Shown here piece after piece: positions 1-8,637 of a stretch of 43,812 nucleotides of DNA (the first letter of the stretch is position 1; each line of letters begins with the position of its first letter). Below the pieces are notes generated by a model. It did not search any database and was not told the origin of the DNA. It worked only from the letters and a program-made list of their open reading frames with translations. Origin of the DNA: a virus; the IMG/VR virus record IMGVR_UViG_3300008050_000095, positions 1-43,812 of that record; one strand, written 5' to 3'. A program made the translations under genes and the position numbers.

Positions 1-24
1 AAAGAATCAAAAATTGAAGAGTAA
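1..24 (+). CDS. C-terminal end of an upstream gene (partial)
   Basis: Frame 1 reads KESKIEE and then a TAA stop at 22-24, immediately before the next gene. The gaagag inside this tail would serve as ribosome binding site for the ATG at 30. In phages with this order the preceding gene is usually the major capsid protein or a small capsid-associated protein, but seven residues cannot identify it. Confidence 0.35.
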   Translation, partial: KESKIEE

Positions 25-29
25 TCCTG

Positions 30-602
30 ATGGGAATTGATTTTTACACGTTGACAACCCCTCCAGCAAATGATCCAGTTTTGTTTGCAGGTGCTGATGA
101 GTGGTGTAGAGATATTGATGTTGCAGATACAACTCTGGTGAACGCATTGATCTCATCTGCAACCGTATTGGTCGAGTCAATGACAAATCGTGTTTATGTC
201 CAAAGGACATTTACAGGAAGTTTTCAGTGTGTTCAAGATTCAGATTTTGAAGAGTATTCCTACATCGAATTGCGGAGATCACCATTGATCTCAGTAACAA
301 GTGTGAAGGAGAATGATGTTTTGGTTTCTTCGGATGATTATATTGTCAAAAATACGAGTTCTTTTTCAAGGATTCTGTTCCCAAGCTCATTGTCTTTAGA
401 TAATGATTTCGCATATCCAATTAAGGTTGTTTTTGTTGCAGGATATACAACAGTTCCTGACGACATCATCACAGCAATAAAGCAAATCGTCTTGTTCTGG
501 TACGAAAATCGAGGAGATGTTTCTCCAGATAAAAAACAGATGTTTCCTTTTGTTGCAAAGGCGATTCTAAGTAAGTATAGAATAATCAACTCATTCGGCT
601 AA
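30..602 (+). CDS. Head-tail connector protein, HK97 gp6-like
   Basis: A 190-residue protein of the gp6-like head-tail connector group (phiE125 gp8/DUF3199-type). Such proteins form a ring under the portal and continue the DNA channel towards the tail. The helical N-terminal half (VADTTLVNALISSATVLVESMTNR), the central strand-rich segment (YIELRRSPLISVTSVKEND) and the closing part (VVFVAGYTTVPDDIITAIKQIVLFWYENRGD) follow the family pattern, where a GY..VP.D...AI...V...YE.RGD signature is typical. It is followed by a head-closure gene and an HK97 gp10-like gene, the usual order. The start is supported by gaagag about nine bases upstream. Family identity is from recognisable motifs; no search was run. 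Confidence 0.85.
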   Translation: MGIDFYTLTTPPANDPVLFAGADEWCRDIDVADTTLVNALISSATVLVESMTNRVYVQRTFTGSFQCVQDSDFEEYSYIELRRSPLISVTSVKENDVLVSSDDYIVKNTSSFSRILFPSSLSLDNDFAYPIKVVFVAGYTTVPDDIITAIKQIVLFWYENRGDVSPDKKQMFPFVAKAILSKYRIINSFG

Positions 603-650
603 TGTGTCAGACAAAAACTTATTGTTCAAATATTTATTGGTAAATAACTA

Positions 651-1040
651 ATGGGTGAGTTGATTGTAGAAAGAAGACCATCAAGATCACCTCAGATTGG
701 AGATTTGAAAAGTCGAATCTCCATTTATGAGAGAACGATCACTGCTCCAAACTTTGGTGCAGAAGAGGTCTTCACTCAAGCCCATACTTTGATTAAAACT
801 GTTTGGGCAAAGGCTGAAACAATAAAACATTATGCGACATTTGATGGTGTGAATTCTGAAATAAAACCAACACATAAATTCTCAATCAGGTATCGTAGTG
901 ATGTGGTCCCAAATAGCATTGTCAAATATGATGGAAATAGTTACAAAGTCACAAAGGTAGATGACACAGATTTGAGGAAGCGTTTCTTGTTTCTGCTTTG
1001 CCAATTGCTAGGTGACGAAGATGACCAGGTGAATAGATAA
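651..1040 (+). CDS. Head-tail adaptor / head closure protein
   Basis: A 129-residue protein resembling the phage head-tail joining family (SPP1 gp16/HK97 gp7-like). The characteristic opening is IGDLKSRISIYERT, close to the usual G.L..RI.I....., followed by a VWAKAETIKHYA block and a strand-rich barrel ending in YKVTKVDDTDLRKRFLFLLC. It would cap the connector and act as the valve retaining DNA. A 48-base gap separates it from the connector gene and the ribosome binding site is weak, so a start slightly further in cannot be excluded. Its stop codon shares one base with the next start (TAATG), suggesting translational coupling. Confidence 0.8.
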   Translation: MGELIVERRPSRSPQIGDLKSRISIYERTITAPNFGAEEVFTQAHTLIKTVWAKAETIKHYATFDGVNSEIKPTHKFSIRYRSDVVPNSIVKYDGNSYKVTKVDDTDLRKRFLFLLCQLLGDEDDQVNR

Positions 1041-1507
1041 TGTTCTCAATGAAATTGACCAGGAAGGGAAGAGAGAATCTTTACAAGATCGAAAGTCTTG
1101 ATAAAGTCTTCCCAAAGCATATACACAATGCACTGTATGAGATTGGTCAAGATCACGTAAAGCATTTGCGTAGATCAATGGAAGAGAAAAAGACTGGTCG
1201 AATCTACAATATAAAAGGGTGGGTTCATCAAGCATCCTCCCCAACAGAAACCCCTGCAATTTTATCAAAAGATTTATTCCGAAGTGTGAACTACAAAGTT
1301 CGTGGGCATTATGAGATGGAGTTTGGAGACTCATCTCAACCAGACAAAGACCCGTATGGGTTTTTCTTGGAGCATGGAACAAAAACACAGAGTGGGAAAT
1401 GGAGAATAAAACCAAGACCGCACATCAGTAGGACTGTGAAAGAAAGACAAAAAGACACGTACAATACTTTGGTCGCTTACGCAAAAAATGGATTCACATT
1501 ATCATGA
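1040..1507 (+). CDS. HK97 gp10-like neck/tail completion protein
   Basis: A 155-residue protein with the gp10 pattern: an N-terminal helix, a central loop, then GFFLEHGTKTQSGKWRIKPRPHI near residues 112-134. This corresponds to the family's Y..F.E.GT.......RPFL motif. In long-tailed phages this protein sits at the neck and participates in joining the completed head to the tail. It overlaps its upstream neighbour by one base and its downstream neighbour by four (ATGA), so it lies inside a tightly coupled connector cluster. Family placement is from motif and position. Confidence 0.75.
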   Translation: MFSMKLTRKGRENLYKIESLDKVFPKHIHNALYEIGQDHVKHLRRSMEEKKTGRIYNIKGWVHQASSPTETPAILSKDLFRSVNYKVRGHYEMEFGDSSQPDKDPYGFFLEHGTKTQSGKWRIKPRPHISRTVKERQKDTYNTLVAYAKNGFTLS

Positions 1508-2643
1508 AAATTTCTGAGATTGTTCAACAGTTGCAATTGATCCTCCCAAAGTATACTGATTTATTCAGTACAACTTTGGGTGTTAGCTCCATAACAGCAA
1601 CTGGAGGAGTTGCAACCATAATCACTTCTTCTCCGCATTCCCTAACGACAGGACAAGCTGTTACGATCTCAGACATTGCTCAACAGAACTCAATTGATTA
1701 TGTCTTCAAGGATGGATTGGTTTTCGAGTTTGGAGTCACTTCTCCTCACGATTTGACTTATGGGTATCCAGGATATGAAACCGTTTCAATAGATGGATTT
1801 ACAGATTCAAGTTGGAACGATGATTTCACATTGGTTTCTGTTCCAAGTAAATATTCATTCAAAGTTCAGAGTACAAACTCATCACCAACTCTGAACACAA
1901 ATGAATATCTGAATGAAGTTAGAATGGATGGAGTCAATGGTCGATACTCTGTAACTGTAGTTGACACAACAACATTCACAGTCTCCGGAACATTCAACGA
2001 TGGAACTTACGAAAACGGAACCATCAAGTCTGCGGTAAGGATTGCGGGTTCAGCCTCAGCAGCAAGAGCACTAGAGCAATATACAAAACAAAGTGCGTCC
2101 TCTCTTTGGATGTTCGTTGTGATGGATGATGCGGTCACATCAAAGAACAGGAGTGCTTACAATGATGCTGTTGCAACTGTTACTAATGGCGAAGACATAA
2201 GAGTTAGACTTGTTGATGGTTTTTCTGTATTCTTAGTTCAGAGTGTTAAATCAGAAATTGCTGCAACAAACGCAGTTGATGTTGCAAGACACGATCTTCT
2301 ATATCCAATCACAAAAAGTTTGTTTGGAACAACTTTCTCTACTGGTCTGAGTAGTCTTAGTGATTTCAAAGCAATCCTGACAGGACACAACTTTGTTGAA
2401 TACGACAGATCAACCTTTGTATACCAGTACAATTTTGAGTTTACATACGATCTGATTGCTAGTGATATGGTGGAAGACACCGACACAAGAGCATTCTCAG
2501 AAATTGATTATACTCAGGAGGTTGGTGGTGATGACACAACAGACATGACAGTCTCATCAATAGGGTTGCGAGAAATAAATGAAGTGTTTATACTTGGACA
2601 TCCTGTCGCAGGTATTCTTGGGTCAGTTTATGTACTAAGCTAA
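1504..2643 (+). CDS. Tail terminator, Mu gp37/DUF1834-like, with inserted beta domains
   Basis: A 379-residue protein whose ends fit the Mu gp37 (DUF1834) tail-terminator family. The N-terminus is MKISEIVQQLQLILP; the C-terminal half, from about residue 185, includes ALEQYTKQSASSLWMFVVMDD and a terminal barrel. The terminator ring stops sheath and tube polymerisation. Residues about 27-177 are foreign to a minimal terminator and carry the HSLTTGQAVTIS and GRYSVTVVDTTTFTV motifs of the FCCH-like beta domain seen in many phage structural proteins. A second degenerate copy (SPHDLTYG through SKYSFKVQS) lies inside the first. The C-terminus FILGHPVAGILGSVYVLS is echoed in the gp48-like protein at 13.2 kb. 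Position directly before DUF2635 and the sheath supports the call. Confidence 0.75.
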   Translation: MKISEIVQQLQLILPKYTDLFSTTLGVSSITATGGVATIITSSPHSLTTGQAVTISDIAQQNSIDYVFKDGLVFEFGVTSPHDLTYGYPGYETVSIDGFTDSSWNDDFTLVSVPSKYSFKVQSTNSSPTLNTNEYLNEVRMDGVNGRYSVTVVDTTTFTVSGTFNDGTYENGTIKSAVRIAGSASAARALEQYTKQSASSLWMFVVMDDAVTSKNRSAYNDAVATVTNGEDIRVRLVDGFSVFLVQSVKSEIAATNAVDVARHDLLYPITKSLFGTTFSTGLSSLSDFKAILTGHNFVEYDRSTFVYQYNFEFTYDLIASDMVEDTDTRAFSEIDYTQEVGGDDTTDMTVSSIGLREINEVFILGHPVAGILGSVYVLS

Positions 2644-2655
2644 TAGAGAGGGAAG

Positions 2656-2877
2656 ATGATTAACAAAAAGAATTATGAAGTAAAACAGATCAAAATAAAT
2701 AAGCAAATTAGCAATTGTCAGATTGGAGATATTGTTTCAATTAGTGTTGATCGTGATGGCACACCAATTGAGAGGTATTGGAGAGATCGAGTCAAGGATT
2801 CTGCTATGGACAACTGTGTTGAATTTGTCAAAAAAGCAAGATCAACATCTAAAAAGAAAACAATGGAGACTAAATGA
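2656..2877 (+). CDS. DUF2635-like small protein (Mu gp38 position)
   Basis: A 73-residue basic protein. The segment DRDGTPIERYWRDRVKDSAM resembles the G.P.....YWRRRL.DG.V core of DUF2635, the small protein that in Mu-type tails lies between the terminator and the sheath. Its role in particles is not firmly established. A purine-rich gagaggga precedes the ATG, and the stop overlaps the sheath start by four bases (ATGA), so expression of the two is probably coupled. Identification rests on the short core motif plus an exact match of gene order. Confidence 0.65.
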   Translation: MINKKNYEVKQIKINKQISNCQIGDIVSISVDRDGTPIERYWRDRVKDSAMDNCVEFVKKARSTSKKKTMETK

Positions 2878-4397
2878 TTGATTTACCAAAGGCAACATTG
2901 AGCATCATTCCAGCAGAGCAATTGTCTGGAGTGGCAGAACAACGAGTATTGTTGGTTGGACAAACAAGAAATCCAGATTCTGCTGATAAATTGTATCGGG
3001 ATTTCCCAAACGATGGATCAGAAGATGATCTTTTTATTGCAACAAGTCATATTGCAGGAATGGTACGAGCATTCAAAGCAGAAAATAAAGTGACTTCTTT
3101 AGACGTTTTATCATTGGCGGATGCTGTAGGAGCAACAAAGGGAACAGGAGTCATCACATTTGGAGTCGGACCTGCTGGTGCTGATACAACTATTTATGTA
3201 ACAGTCGGATCAGGCGAAGATTATCGGAAAGAGATCACAATTACTTCTGGATCAACAACCACAACAATTGGAGAAGCAGTCGCTAATGCTTACGCAACCG
3301 ATTTGAAGAAGCCTTTTACAATTGTAAATTCTGGGGGTGTTGTTACAGCAACTGCAATAAATGGCGGAGCACTTTGTAACGAGTGGGGTCTTCAAGTTGA
3401 AGGCGTAATCGACGGTGTTACTGTTGCAATTACTGCTTGGACTGGTGGTGCAACTGATCCTACACTAACAAGTGTCCTGGATGCTATTGGAGATACACGA
3501 TACCAAACGATTCTGTGGCCTGAAGCATACGACTTGTCTGTTGTCCAAACAATGCTTGACGCACGATTCAACACCTCCAATGCTGTAAACGATGGAGTGG
3601 TTGTTCAAGTTAAGTCTGACACATTGGCAAACTTGAAAACGTATGCGGATCAAAATTCCCAATCTGTTGTGATTGTTGGAATGAAGAAGATCAATGACAC
3701 TCTCTTCAAAGGACCAAACACTCTTGAGTTTCCAGATGTTGCAGCAGCACAGATTTGCGCGATTCGAGCACTCCGAAAAACAGACTCTGCTCCTTTGACA
3801 CAATACCTGACAACAACTGCACCTAACGATCAGTTCGGTGGGATGGGAAGTGCAAGTTTGCCTTACTTCAATACTGCTCTACCAAATCTTCCTGTTGCAA
3901 GTCCTGCAAATCAGTTTTCTGAAACTGACCTCGCAGAACTCTCTTCAAATGGAGTTTCTGTTGTTGGACCAAACAAAGCATTCAATGGAACAATCTTTGG
4001 TGAGTTCGTAACGACTTATTTGACTGATACCGCAGGAAATGCAGATACCAGTTACAAGTTCCTGAACACAGTCGATACTGCAAGTGTTGTTCGTGAATAC
4101 TTCTTCACAAACTTCAAATCACGATATGCTCAAACACGTTTGACAGAGGGTGGCTTGCTTCCTGGTCGAGACATGGCAAATGCTTCAAGCATTCGAGCAT
4201 TTTGTTTTGGTTTGTATGATGCTCTTGCAAATTTGGCATTATTACAAAAAGGGACTGCTGCAAAAAAAGATTATGACACCAATCTGGCAATCACTCTCGA
4301 CATCAGTGCCGGATCGGTAACAATCAATCAAGCTCCGCTATTGGTTAGCCAATTGCGAGTAATTCTTGGAACAATTCAAGTGAACTTTGGAGGTTAA
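2874..4397 (+). CDS. Contractile tail sheath protein (Mu gpL-like)
   Basis: A 507-residue sheath subunit, the polymer that contracts around the tube. The N-terminal part (VAEQRVLLVGQTRNPDSAD) is the usual sheath opening, with a small-molecule-like strand and then a domain of glycine/threonine-rich strands at about residues 85-195. A Rossmann-like core follows: YQTILWPEAYDLSVVQTMLDARF and SVVIVGMKK. The C-terminal domain ends with a long helix and LRVILGTIQVNFGG, the part that normally forms the handshake between subunits. Size is typical for Mu-type sheaths. The next gene, two bases downstream, encodes the tube, as expected. Confidence 0.92.
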   Translation: MIDLPKATLSIIPAEQLSGVAEQRVLLVGQTRNPDSADKLYRDFPNDGSEDDLFIATSHIAGMVRAFKAENKVTSLDVLSLADAVGATKGTGVITFGVGPAGADTTIYVTVGSGEDYRKEITITSGSTTTTIGEAVANAYATDLKKPFTIVNSGGVVTATAINGGALCNEWGLQVEGVIDGVTVAITAWTGGATDPTLTSVLDAIGDTRYQTILWPEAYDLSVVQTMLDARFNTSNAVNDGVVVQVKSDTLANLKTYADQNSQSVVIVGMKKINDTLFKGPNTLEFPDVAAAQICAIRALRKTDSAPLTQYLTTTAPNDQFGGMGSASLPYFNTALPNLPVASPANQFSETDLAELSSNGVSVVGPNKAFNGTIFGEFVTTYLTDTAGNADTSYKFLNTVDTASVVREYFFTNFKSRYAQTRLTEGGLLPGRDMANASSIRAFCFGLYDALANLALLQKGTAAKKDYDTNLAITLDISAGSVTINQAPLLVSQLRVILGTIQVNFGG

Positions 4398-4399
4398 TC

Positions 4400-4780
4400 A
4401 TGCCACAAAAAACCCTTAGTAATCCTACCGTTCAAATAGATGGTGATGGTATTGCGATCATTCCAAACTCCTTGAGTTATAAAACAGGCTCAGGCGATAA
4501 GGATGTCAAAGCACAATCTGCAGGTGGGGGCATAATCGAAGTTGTTGTCACTGAAAATGCGGAAACCAATTTGAGCACGATTAAATTCAAACTGTATAAC
4601 ACTGCAACAAACCTTCAATATGTTAAAGATTGGAGTGATAGTCCTAGTGTAACAATCGCAATAAGCGAAGGCGGAATTCAAGAGCAATTTGCAGAGTGTG
4701 TTGTTACTGCTGAGCCAGAGCGTTCAATTGGTGCAGACGGAGAGCTTGAGATTGAGTTCAAAGGTGCACCTTCAATATAA
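4400..4780 (+). CDS. Tail tube protein
   Basis: A 126-residue beta-rich protein directly after the sheath. Features of tube proteins are visible: NPTVQIDGDGIAIIPNSLSYKTGSGDKDVKAQSAGG near the N-terminus, then paired strands IEVVVTENAETNLSTIKFKLYNTATN, and a closing strand ELEIEFKGAPSI. Tubes of this class form stacked hexamers with the Hcp-like fold inside the sheath. In Mu the matching gene is M. No distinctive catalytic residues are expected, so the call depends on size, composition and location between sheath and frameshifted chaperone. Confidence 0.85.
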   Translation: MPQKTLSNPTVQIDGDGIAIIPNSLSYKTGSGDKDVKAQSAGGGIIEVVVTENAETNLSTIKFKLYNTATNLQYVKDWSDSPSVTIAISEGGIQEQFAECVVTAEPERSIGADGELEIEFKGAPSI

Positions 4781-4794
4781 TCAAATGAAAGGGT

Positions 4795-5247
4795 ATGATG
4801 GAGCAACCATACATTTATCAATTGAAAGAATTGCTGGAATACAGCAAAGATGGAAAGTTTGAAAGCACTGGAGAGATCATTTTTGATCCTCCAAGCATGT
4901 CAAATTTAGATGAAGTTTCTGATTTTGAGCAGATTCTGATGGGAGCAATCATCTCAGCAGGGAAGTCTCAAAAAGACATGGTGGACAATTCGGAAGAGGA
5001 AGAAGGTGGTCCGATGAAAACACCAACTGCAAACGAAATCAGAATGCTTCTATTCATCGGGCAGGATGTCAGTGTCAAAAAGATCGTCAAAGTCTTCAAA
5101 CTAGTTGCACTAAAGACCGGAAGACTTGATGAGAAAATCAAATTGAAAGAATCCCACTTCGCAAAGATGGATCGCAAAGATTTCATTGATATGTTGTGCG
5201 GGTATGCCTCTTTTTTTACCTTCCCCTCATTGCTCAGAGGGGAGTGA
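4795..5247 (+). CDS. Tail assembly chaperone, short (G-type) product
   Basis: A 150-residue acidic protein, the zero-frame product of a G/GT-type chaperone locus, which binds the tape measure protein while the tube assembles. It contains an acidic linker (NSEEEEGG near residues 64-71) and helical segments (EIRMLLFIGQDVSVKKIVKVFKLVAL). Two consecutive ATGs are available (4795 and 4798); the upstream AAAGGG spaces better with the second. Its last codons run over a T7 stretch that forms a canonical slippery heptamer, so a fraction of ribosomes should enter the -1 frame and make the longer product listed separately. Confidence 0.82.
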   Translation: MMEQPYIYQLKELLEYSKDGKFESTGEIIFDPPSMSNLDEVSDFEQILMGAIISAGKSQKDMVDNSEEEEGGPMKTPTANEIRMLLFIGQDVSVKKIVKVFKLVALKTGRLDEKIKLKESHFAKMDRKDFIDMLCGYASFFTFPSLLRGE

Positions 5248-5408
5248 CCAAAGGCGATTGGTTCACTCGAATATGCGATTTAGTTAAGTTCTATGAAGGC
5301 GGGTTGACGTTTGAATATGCATCAACCTTGACCTTCTATAGCCTCAACCGAATGGCGAGTGAAGCAAACAAAATCAATGCAGAAGTAAAACGGCAAAGTG
5401 AGAAGTAA
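4795..5408 (+). CDS. Tail assembly chaperone, long (GT-type) -1 frameshift product
   Basis: Predicted fusion made by a -1 ribosomal shift at 5211-5217. The zero frame reads TCT TTT TTT ACC; slipping back one base gives TTT TTT TAC CTT CCC, and the frame then stays open to the TAA at 5406-5408. The result is 141 residues of the short protein plus 63 new ones, 204 in all. The extension (KGDWFTRICDLVKFYEGG, then a helix ending in QRQSEK-like charged residues) has no credible start of its own and resembles GT-type C-terminal parts. Frameshifted chaperone pairs upstream of the tape measure gene are a near-universal tail feature, including Mu. The shift itself is inferred, not observed. Confidence 0.82.
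5211..5217 (+). other. Programmed -1 frameshift slippery site (T TTT TTT)
   Basis: Seven consecutive T in the phase X XXY YYZ relative to the chaperone frame, followed by ACC TTC CCC. The zero-frame stop lies 27 bases further on (5245-5247). This is the classical arrangement for making the G and GT chaperones in a fixed ratio. Confidence 0.8.
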
Positions 5409-5410
5409 TA

Positions 5411-7354
5411 ATGGCTTTTGATGTTTCATATGTTCTAAAGGTTGTAGATAAGTATTCTGGACCTTTGGGTGGTTTTATCCGGAAAACAAAAAAAGCCAAT
5501 GAAGCTGCAAAAAATTATACCGATAGGCTCGATAAACTCGGTGAACGATATACAAAGATGAGAAACCTAATGGGGGCAGCGATAGGTGTTTCTGCCCTAA
5601 AAGGAATCGTTGATACTGCTGCAAATATTGAAGAACATTTTATCAATATAGATAGAATTGTTAATTTTGGAGGAAAAGACAATTTTGAAAAATTTCAAGA
5701 TGGAATATTAAAGACATCAGAATATCTTGGGATGCTCCAAGTTGATTATGCGGGTATTGTTGCAGAGGCAGCAAAATTAGAACCTGACCCCACCAAATTG
5801 GCGGAATTTGCTAGAATTGCAGCAGAGATTTCAATTGCTTTCGATTTCGATCCACAAGTTGCAGTTGATAATGCTGGAAAATTAACAAAGAAGTTTGGAG
5901 CAACAAACGAAGAACTAAAAATAATGGCAGACACCATAAATGGAATCGCTGATAGAATGGGGCAACAAGGATCAAATATTTTCAAGGTGATGGGTGGTCT
6001 ATCAAAAGAGTTTAAGAATCTGAAAGACTTGGGCAAAAAAACTGGCGAAGGAGCATTCACAACTCAAGAAATGGTTGCATGGGCATCTTTTGCTGAGAGA
6101 ATGGAAGTTTCTCCAGAGAAAGCGATAAGTGGCGCAAGAGCAATGTTTGAGAATTTCAAACGAAAATTCCCATCATTTGCAATTGACGCAAGCGAGATCG
6201 GAGTAACACCAGCAATAATGAAATTGTTGGATATGTTCAAAGGGTTCGACCCAAGATTTCGCTCTATGATATTGAAAGAGGCTTTTGATTTTAGTACGTT
6301 TGGAGTTCGTTTCATTGAGTCAGCAATTGTAGATCGAAAAACACTAAATAAATTGATGGATGAAGCGAGTGACAAGACAAAGAACCTAGACTCAATGAAT
6401 GTGGAATTAGAGAAAAAACTAAGAGGAACAAAGACCGCATTAGGGAGGATAGGGGTTGCACTTGAATACGTGAATAAGACGTTGGGTGATGAAATGACCC
6501 CTCATATAAAAGAGTCTGTTCCTTGGATACAGGAATTCTCTCGTTCGACTGGTAGATTCATAAAACAATATTCTGGTGTTATCAAAATAGCATTGGGGTT
6601 TACTGCACTTTCTGTAGCAATTGTTGCAGTAAAATTTGCATTTGGAATGTTCGCAACAGCAGGGGCAACAGTCCTCACATTGTTGACAGCGATGAAGATT
6701 GGTGCTCTTGCTGTTGTAATAAAATTTGCTGGAATAGCATTGCTAATCGCAGGGTCTATTTATGCCATAGGATCGGGAGTAGATTACTTATATAAGAATA
6801 TAACATCTAGGGATGTAGAAGTATTTTTCATAACATTGTGGGAATGGATAAAGGAATTATCTGGATACAATTTAGCAAGTCTTGGTTTTGGACTGTTAAT
6901 GGCAGAACTTGATCCAAAAATAGAGGGGGCAAAGCAAGCAGTAAGAAATTTCTGGACTTGGTTAACAACAGGATCACAAAATTTTGTTATAGGAACCATA
7001 TTGTCAATCAAGAGTATTGAGAAGGAACTTGATCTTGTTTATAAACTGGTACAAGCAACTTGGAACTTGATAAAACAAGTTGTTAGTGAAAAATTAAAAA
7101 TGTGGTTTTCTATTGGTTTTGATGCAGAAAAAGAAGCAAGTAAAACAAACAAGATGACAGAGTTTTTTTGGGAACAGTTCAATAAATTATTCAATAGAGA
7201 TGAATCAGTTTCAAGCATGAACATGCGATCTCAAATCTATTTGAATGGTGAGATTGGAGTGAAAGCAGAAGGTGGTGCAAGGGCAGGATGGAATGTTTTT
7301 GATGCAACTTCTCCTTCAGGAAGTGTTGGTCTTAATATGGCTGGAGTCGCATAA
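5411..7354 (+). CDS. Tail tape measure protein
   Basis: A 647-residue, largely helical protein that sets tail length and is ejected before the DNA. The N-terminus (MAFDVSYVLKVVDKYSGPL) has the usual tape-measure form, followed by coiled coil (KANEAAKNYTDRLDKLGERYTKMRNLMGAAIG). Hydrophobic segments occupy about residues 388-460 (IKIALGFTALSVAIVAVKFAFG, then ALAVVIKFAGIALLIAGSIYAIG with breaks), as in tape measures that insert into the membrane. The length implies a comparatively short tail. It follows the chaperone pair by two bases and shares one base with the gpN-like gene. Confidence 0.9.
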   Translation: MAFDVSYVLKVVDKYSGPLGGFIRKTKKANEAAKNYTDRLDKLGERYTKMRNLMGAAIGVSALKGIVDTAANIEEHFINIDRIVNFGGKDNFEKFQDGILKTSEYLGMLQVDYAGIVAEAAKLEPDPTKLAEFARIAAEISIAFDFDPQVAVDNAGKLTKKFGATNEELKIMADTINGIADRMGQQGSNIFKVMGGLSKEFKNLKDLGKKTGEGAFTTQEMVAWASFAERMEVSPEKAISGARAMFENFKRKFPSFAIDASEIGVTPAIMKLLDMFKGFDPRFRSMILKEAFDFSTFGVRFIESAIVDRKTLNKLMDEASDKTKNLDSMNVELEKKLRGTKTALGRIGVALEYVNKTLGDEMTPHIKESVPWIQEFSRSTGRFIKQYSGVIKIALGFTALSVAIVAVKFAFGMFATAGATVLTLLTAMKIGALAVVIKFAGIALLIAGSIYAIGSGVDYLYKNITSRDVEVFFITLWEWIKELSGYNLASLGFGLLMAELDPKIEGAKQAVRNFWTWLTTGSQNFVIGTILSIKSIEKELDLVYKLVQATWNLIKQVVSEKLKMWFSIGFDAEKEASKTNKMTEFFWEQFNKLFNRDESVSSMNMRSQIYLNGEIGVKAEGGARAGWNVFDATSPSGSVGLNMAGVA

Positions 7355-8637
7355 TGGCAAGCAGAACTGAGCAATTATTTGAAGCATCGTTTGATAATGT
7401 TGATTTTCTTGTTCCATCAGAGTCAGCAAAACGTGGACAGAAAGTTGCAGTCCATGAATATCCAAATTCAGACAAAAGGTTTGCGGAACCACTCGGAAAG
7501 ATTCCTCCTATAATAGAATTAACCGCAATCGTTCATGGATCAGATTTTGCTCAAAGAAGACTGGATTTAGAGAATGCTCTTGAAAAGACTGGAATAAAAG
7601 TATTGATCCATCCAGTTTACGGGAGTCTTGATGTTCAAGTTGGTGAATTTTCTTCAAGCTCATCTCAGAGAGAAGTTGGAAAGATAACTTTTAACATTAC
7701 ATTTTATGTTTCTGATTCTGAGATATTACCAACTAAGATTGCAACAGTTATCAGTGCCGATGATGCAAGGGAAGCAATCAACAATAAATTAGAGAGTTCA
7801 TATGTTGATCCACTGGACGCTGATGCATTGCTCAGTGTGTCAGATGTAGCATTAGATTTTTTAGATAAAATTCTTGACTCTCAACAAGAAGTATTCCAAG
7901 AGCTTGACTCCACAACATCGGAATTGAATCAGACAATAAACAGCGCAAGGAACAATATTTATAAGGTGATGCAAACTGCTTCTGGAATGAGAAATATGAT
8001 TGAAAATACAATCAATACTTTTCTCCAATTGAAAGAAGACCCATCCACCTTAGCATTAGCTTGGAAGAACTTAACAAGTTTTGGAACCTACGGAGAAAAA
8101 ACAGGTAGCGCACAGTTCTATGATGGTGGTGTTGTTGTAGATGATTCAGGAAGAGAGTTGGAAGGAAGACCATTGCCTCCAGGTCCAACAGATACTGTCC
8201 CAAGAGAAGATAAGGCGAACAATAAAGATGTTGTATCAGACGCAACTAGATTGACAGGATTCTCCAGCTATATGGAATCCGTTGGGAATACGACTTTTGA
8301 AAGTGAAAGTGATCTACAGGATTCTCTCGATTTCATTGACGACAGAATCAAGAAACTAGTTGTTGAGAATGAGACTACAGATGGGATCGTGTCAATTGCG
8401 AATGATCCTGATGTGAGAAGAGAGCTTTTGGCTTTGCGGGTTGCAACCAAAGAAGCGTTGAATACACAGCGATCCAATGTCTGGAGTGTTGTTGAGAAGA
8501 ATCAGGGGAAAACCACAATGTCGATATTTGCTCACAGGAATTATGGTGATCTTGAAACTCTTGATACATTGATTGGACTCAATCCTGAAGTGAATGTTGC
8601 AAACTTCAATGAAACAATCAATGCGGTTTCTGAATGA
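7354..8637 (+). CDS. Mu gpN-like baseplate protein with DNA-circularisation N-terminal domain
   Basis: A 427-residue protein. Residues 8-125 carry the DNA_circ_N pattern: FDNVDFLVPSESAKRGQKVAVHEYPNSD, then PPIIELTAIVHGSDFAQRRLDLENALE, GIKVLIHPVYGSLDVQVGEF and KITFNITFYVSD. The family was named for a Mu protein once thought to circularise DNA, but in contractile tails it is a baseplate hub/tape-measure-associated component. The C-terminal 300 residues are helical and weakly conserved. It starts on the last base of the tape measure gene (TAATG) and overlaps the gpP-like gene by four bases. Confidence 0.88.
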   Translation: MASRTEQLFEASFDNVDFLVPSESAKRGQKVAVHEYPNSDKRFAEPLGKIPPIIELTAIVHGSDFAQRRLDLENALEKTGIKVLIHPVYGSLDVQVGEFSSSSSQREVGKITFNITFYVSDSEILPTKIATVISADDAREAINNKLESSYVDPLDADALLSVSDVALDFLDKILDSQQEVFQELDSTTSELNQTINSARNNIYKVMQTASGMRNMIENTINTFLQLKEDPSTLALAWKNLTSFGTYGEKTGSAQFYDGGVVVDDSGRELEGRPLPPGPTDTVPREDKANNKDVVSDATRLTGFSSYMESVGNTTFESESDLQDSLDFIDDRIKKLVVENETTDGIVSIANDPDVRRELLALRVATKEALNTQRSNVWSVVEKNQGKTTMSIFAHRNYGDLETLDTLIGLNPEVNVANFNETINAVSE

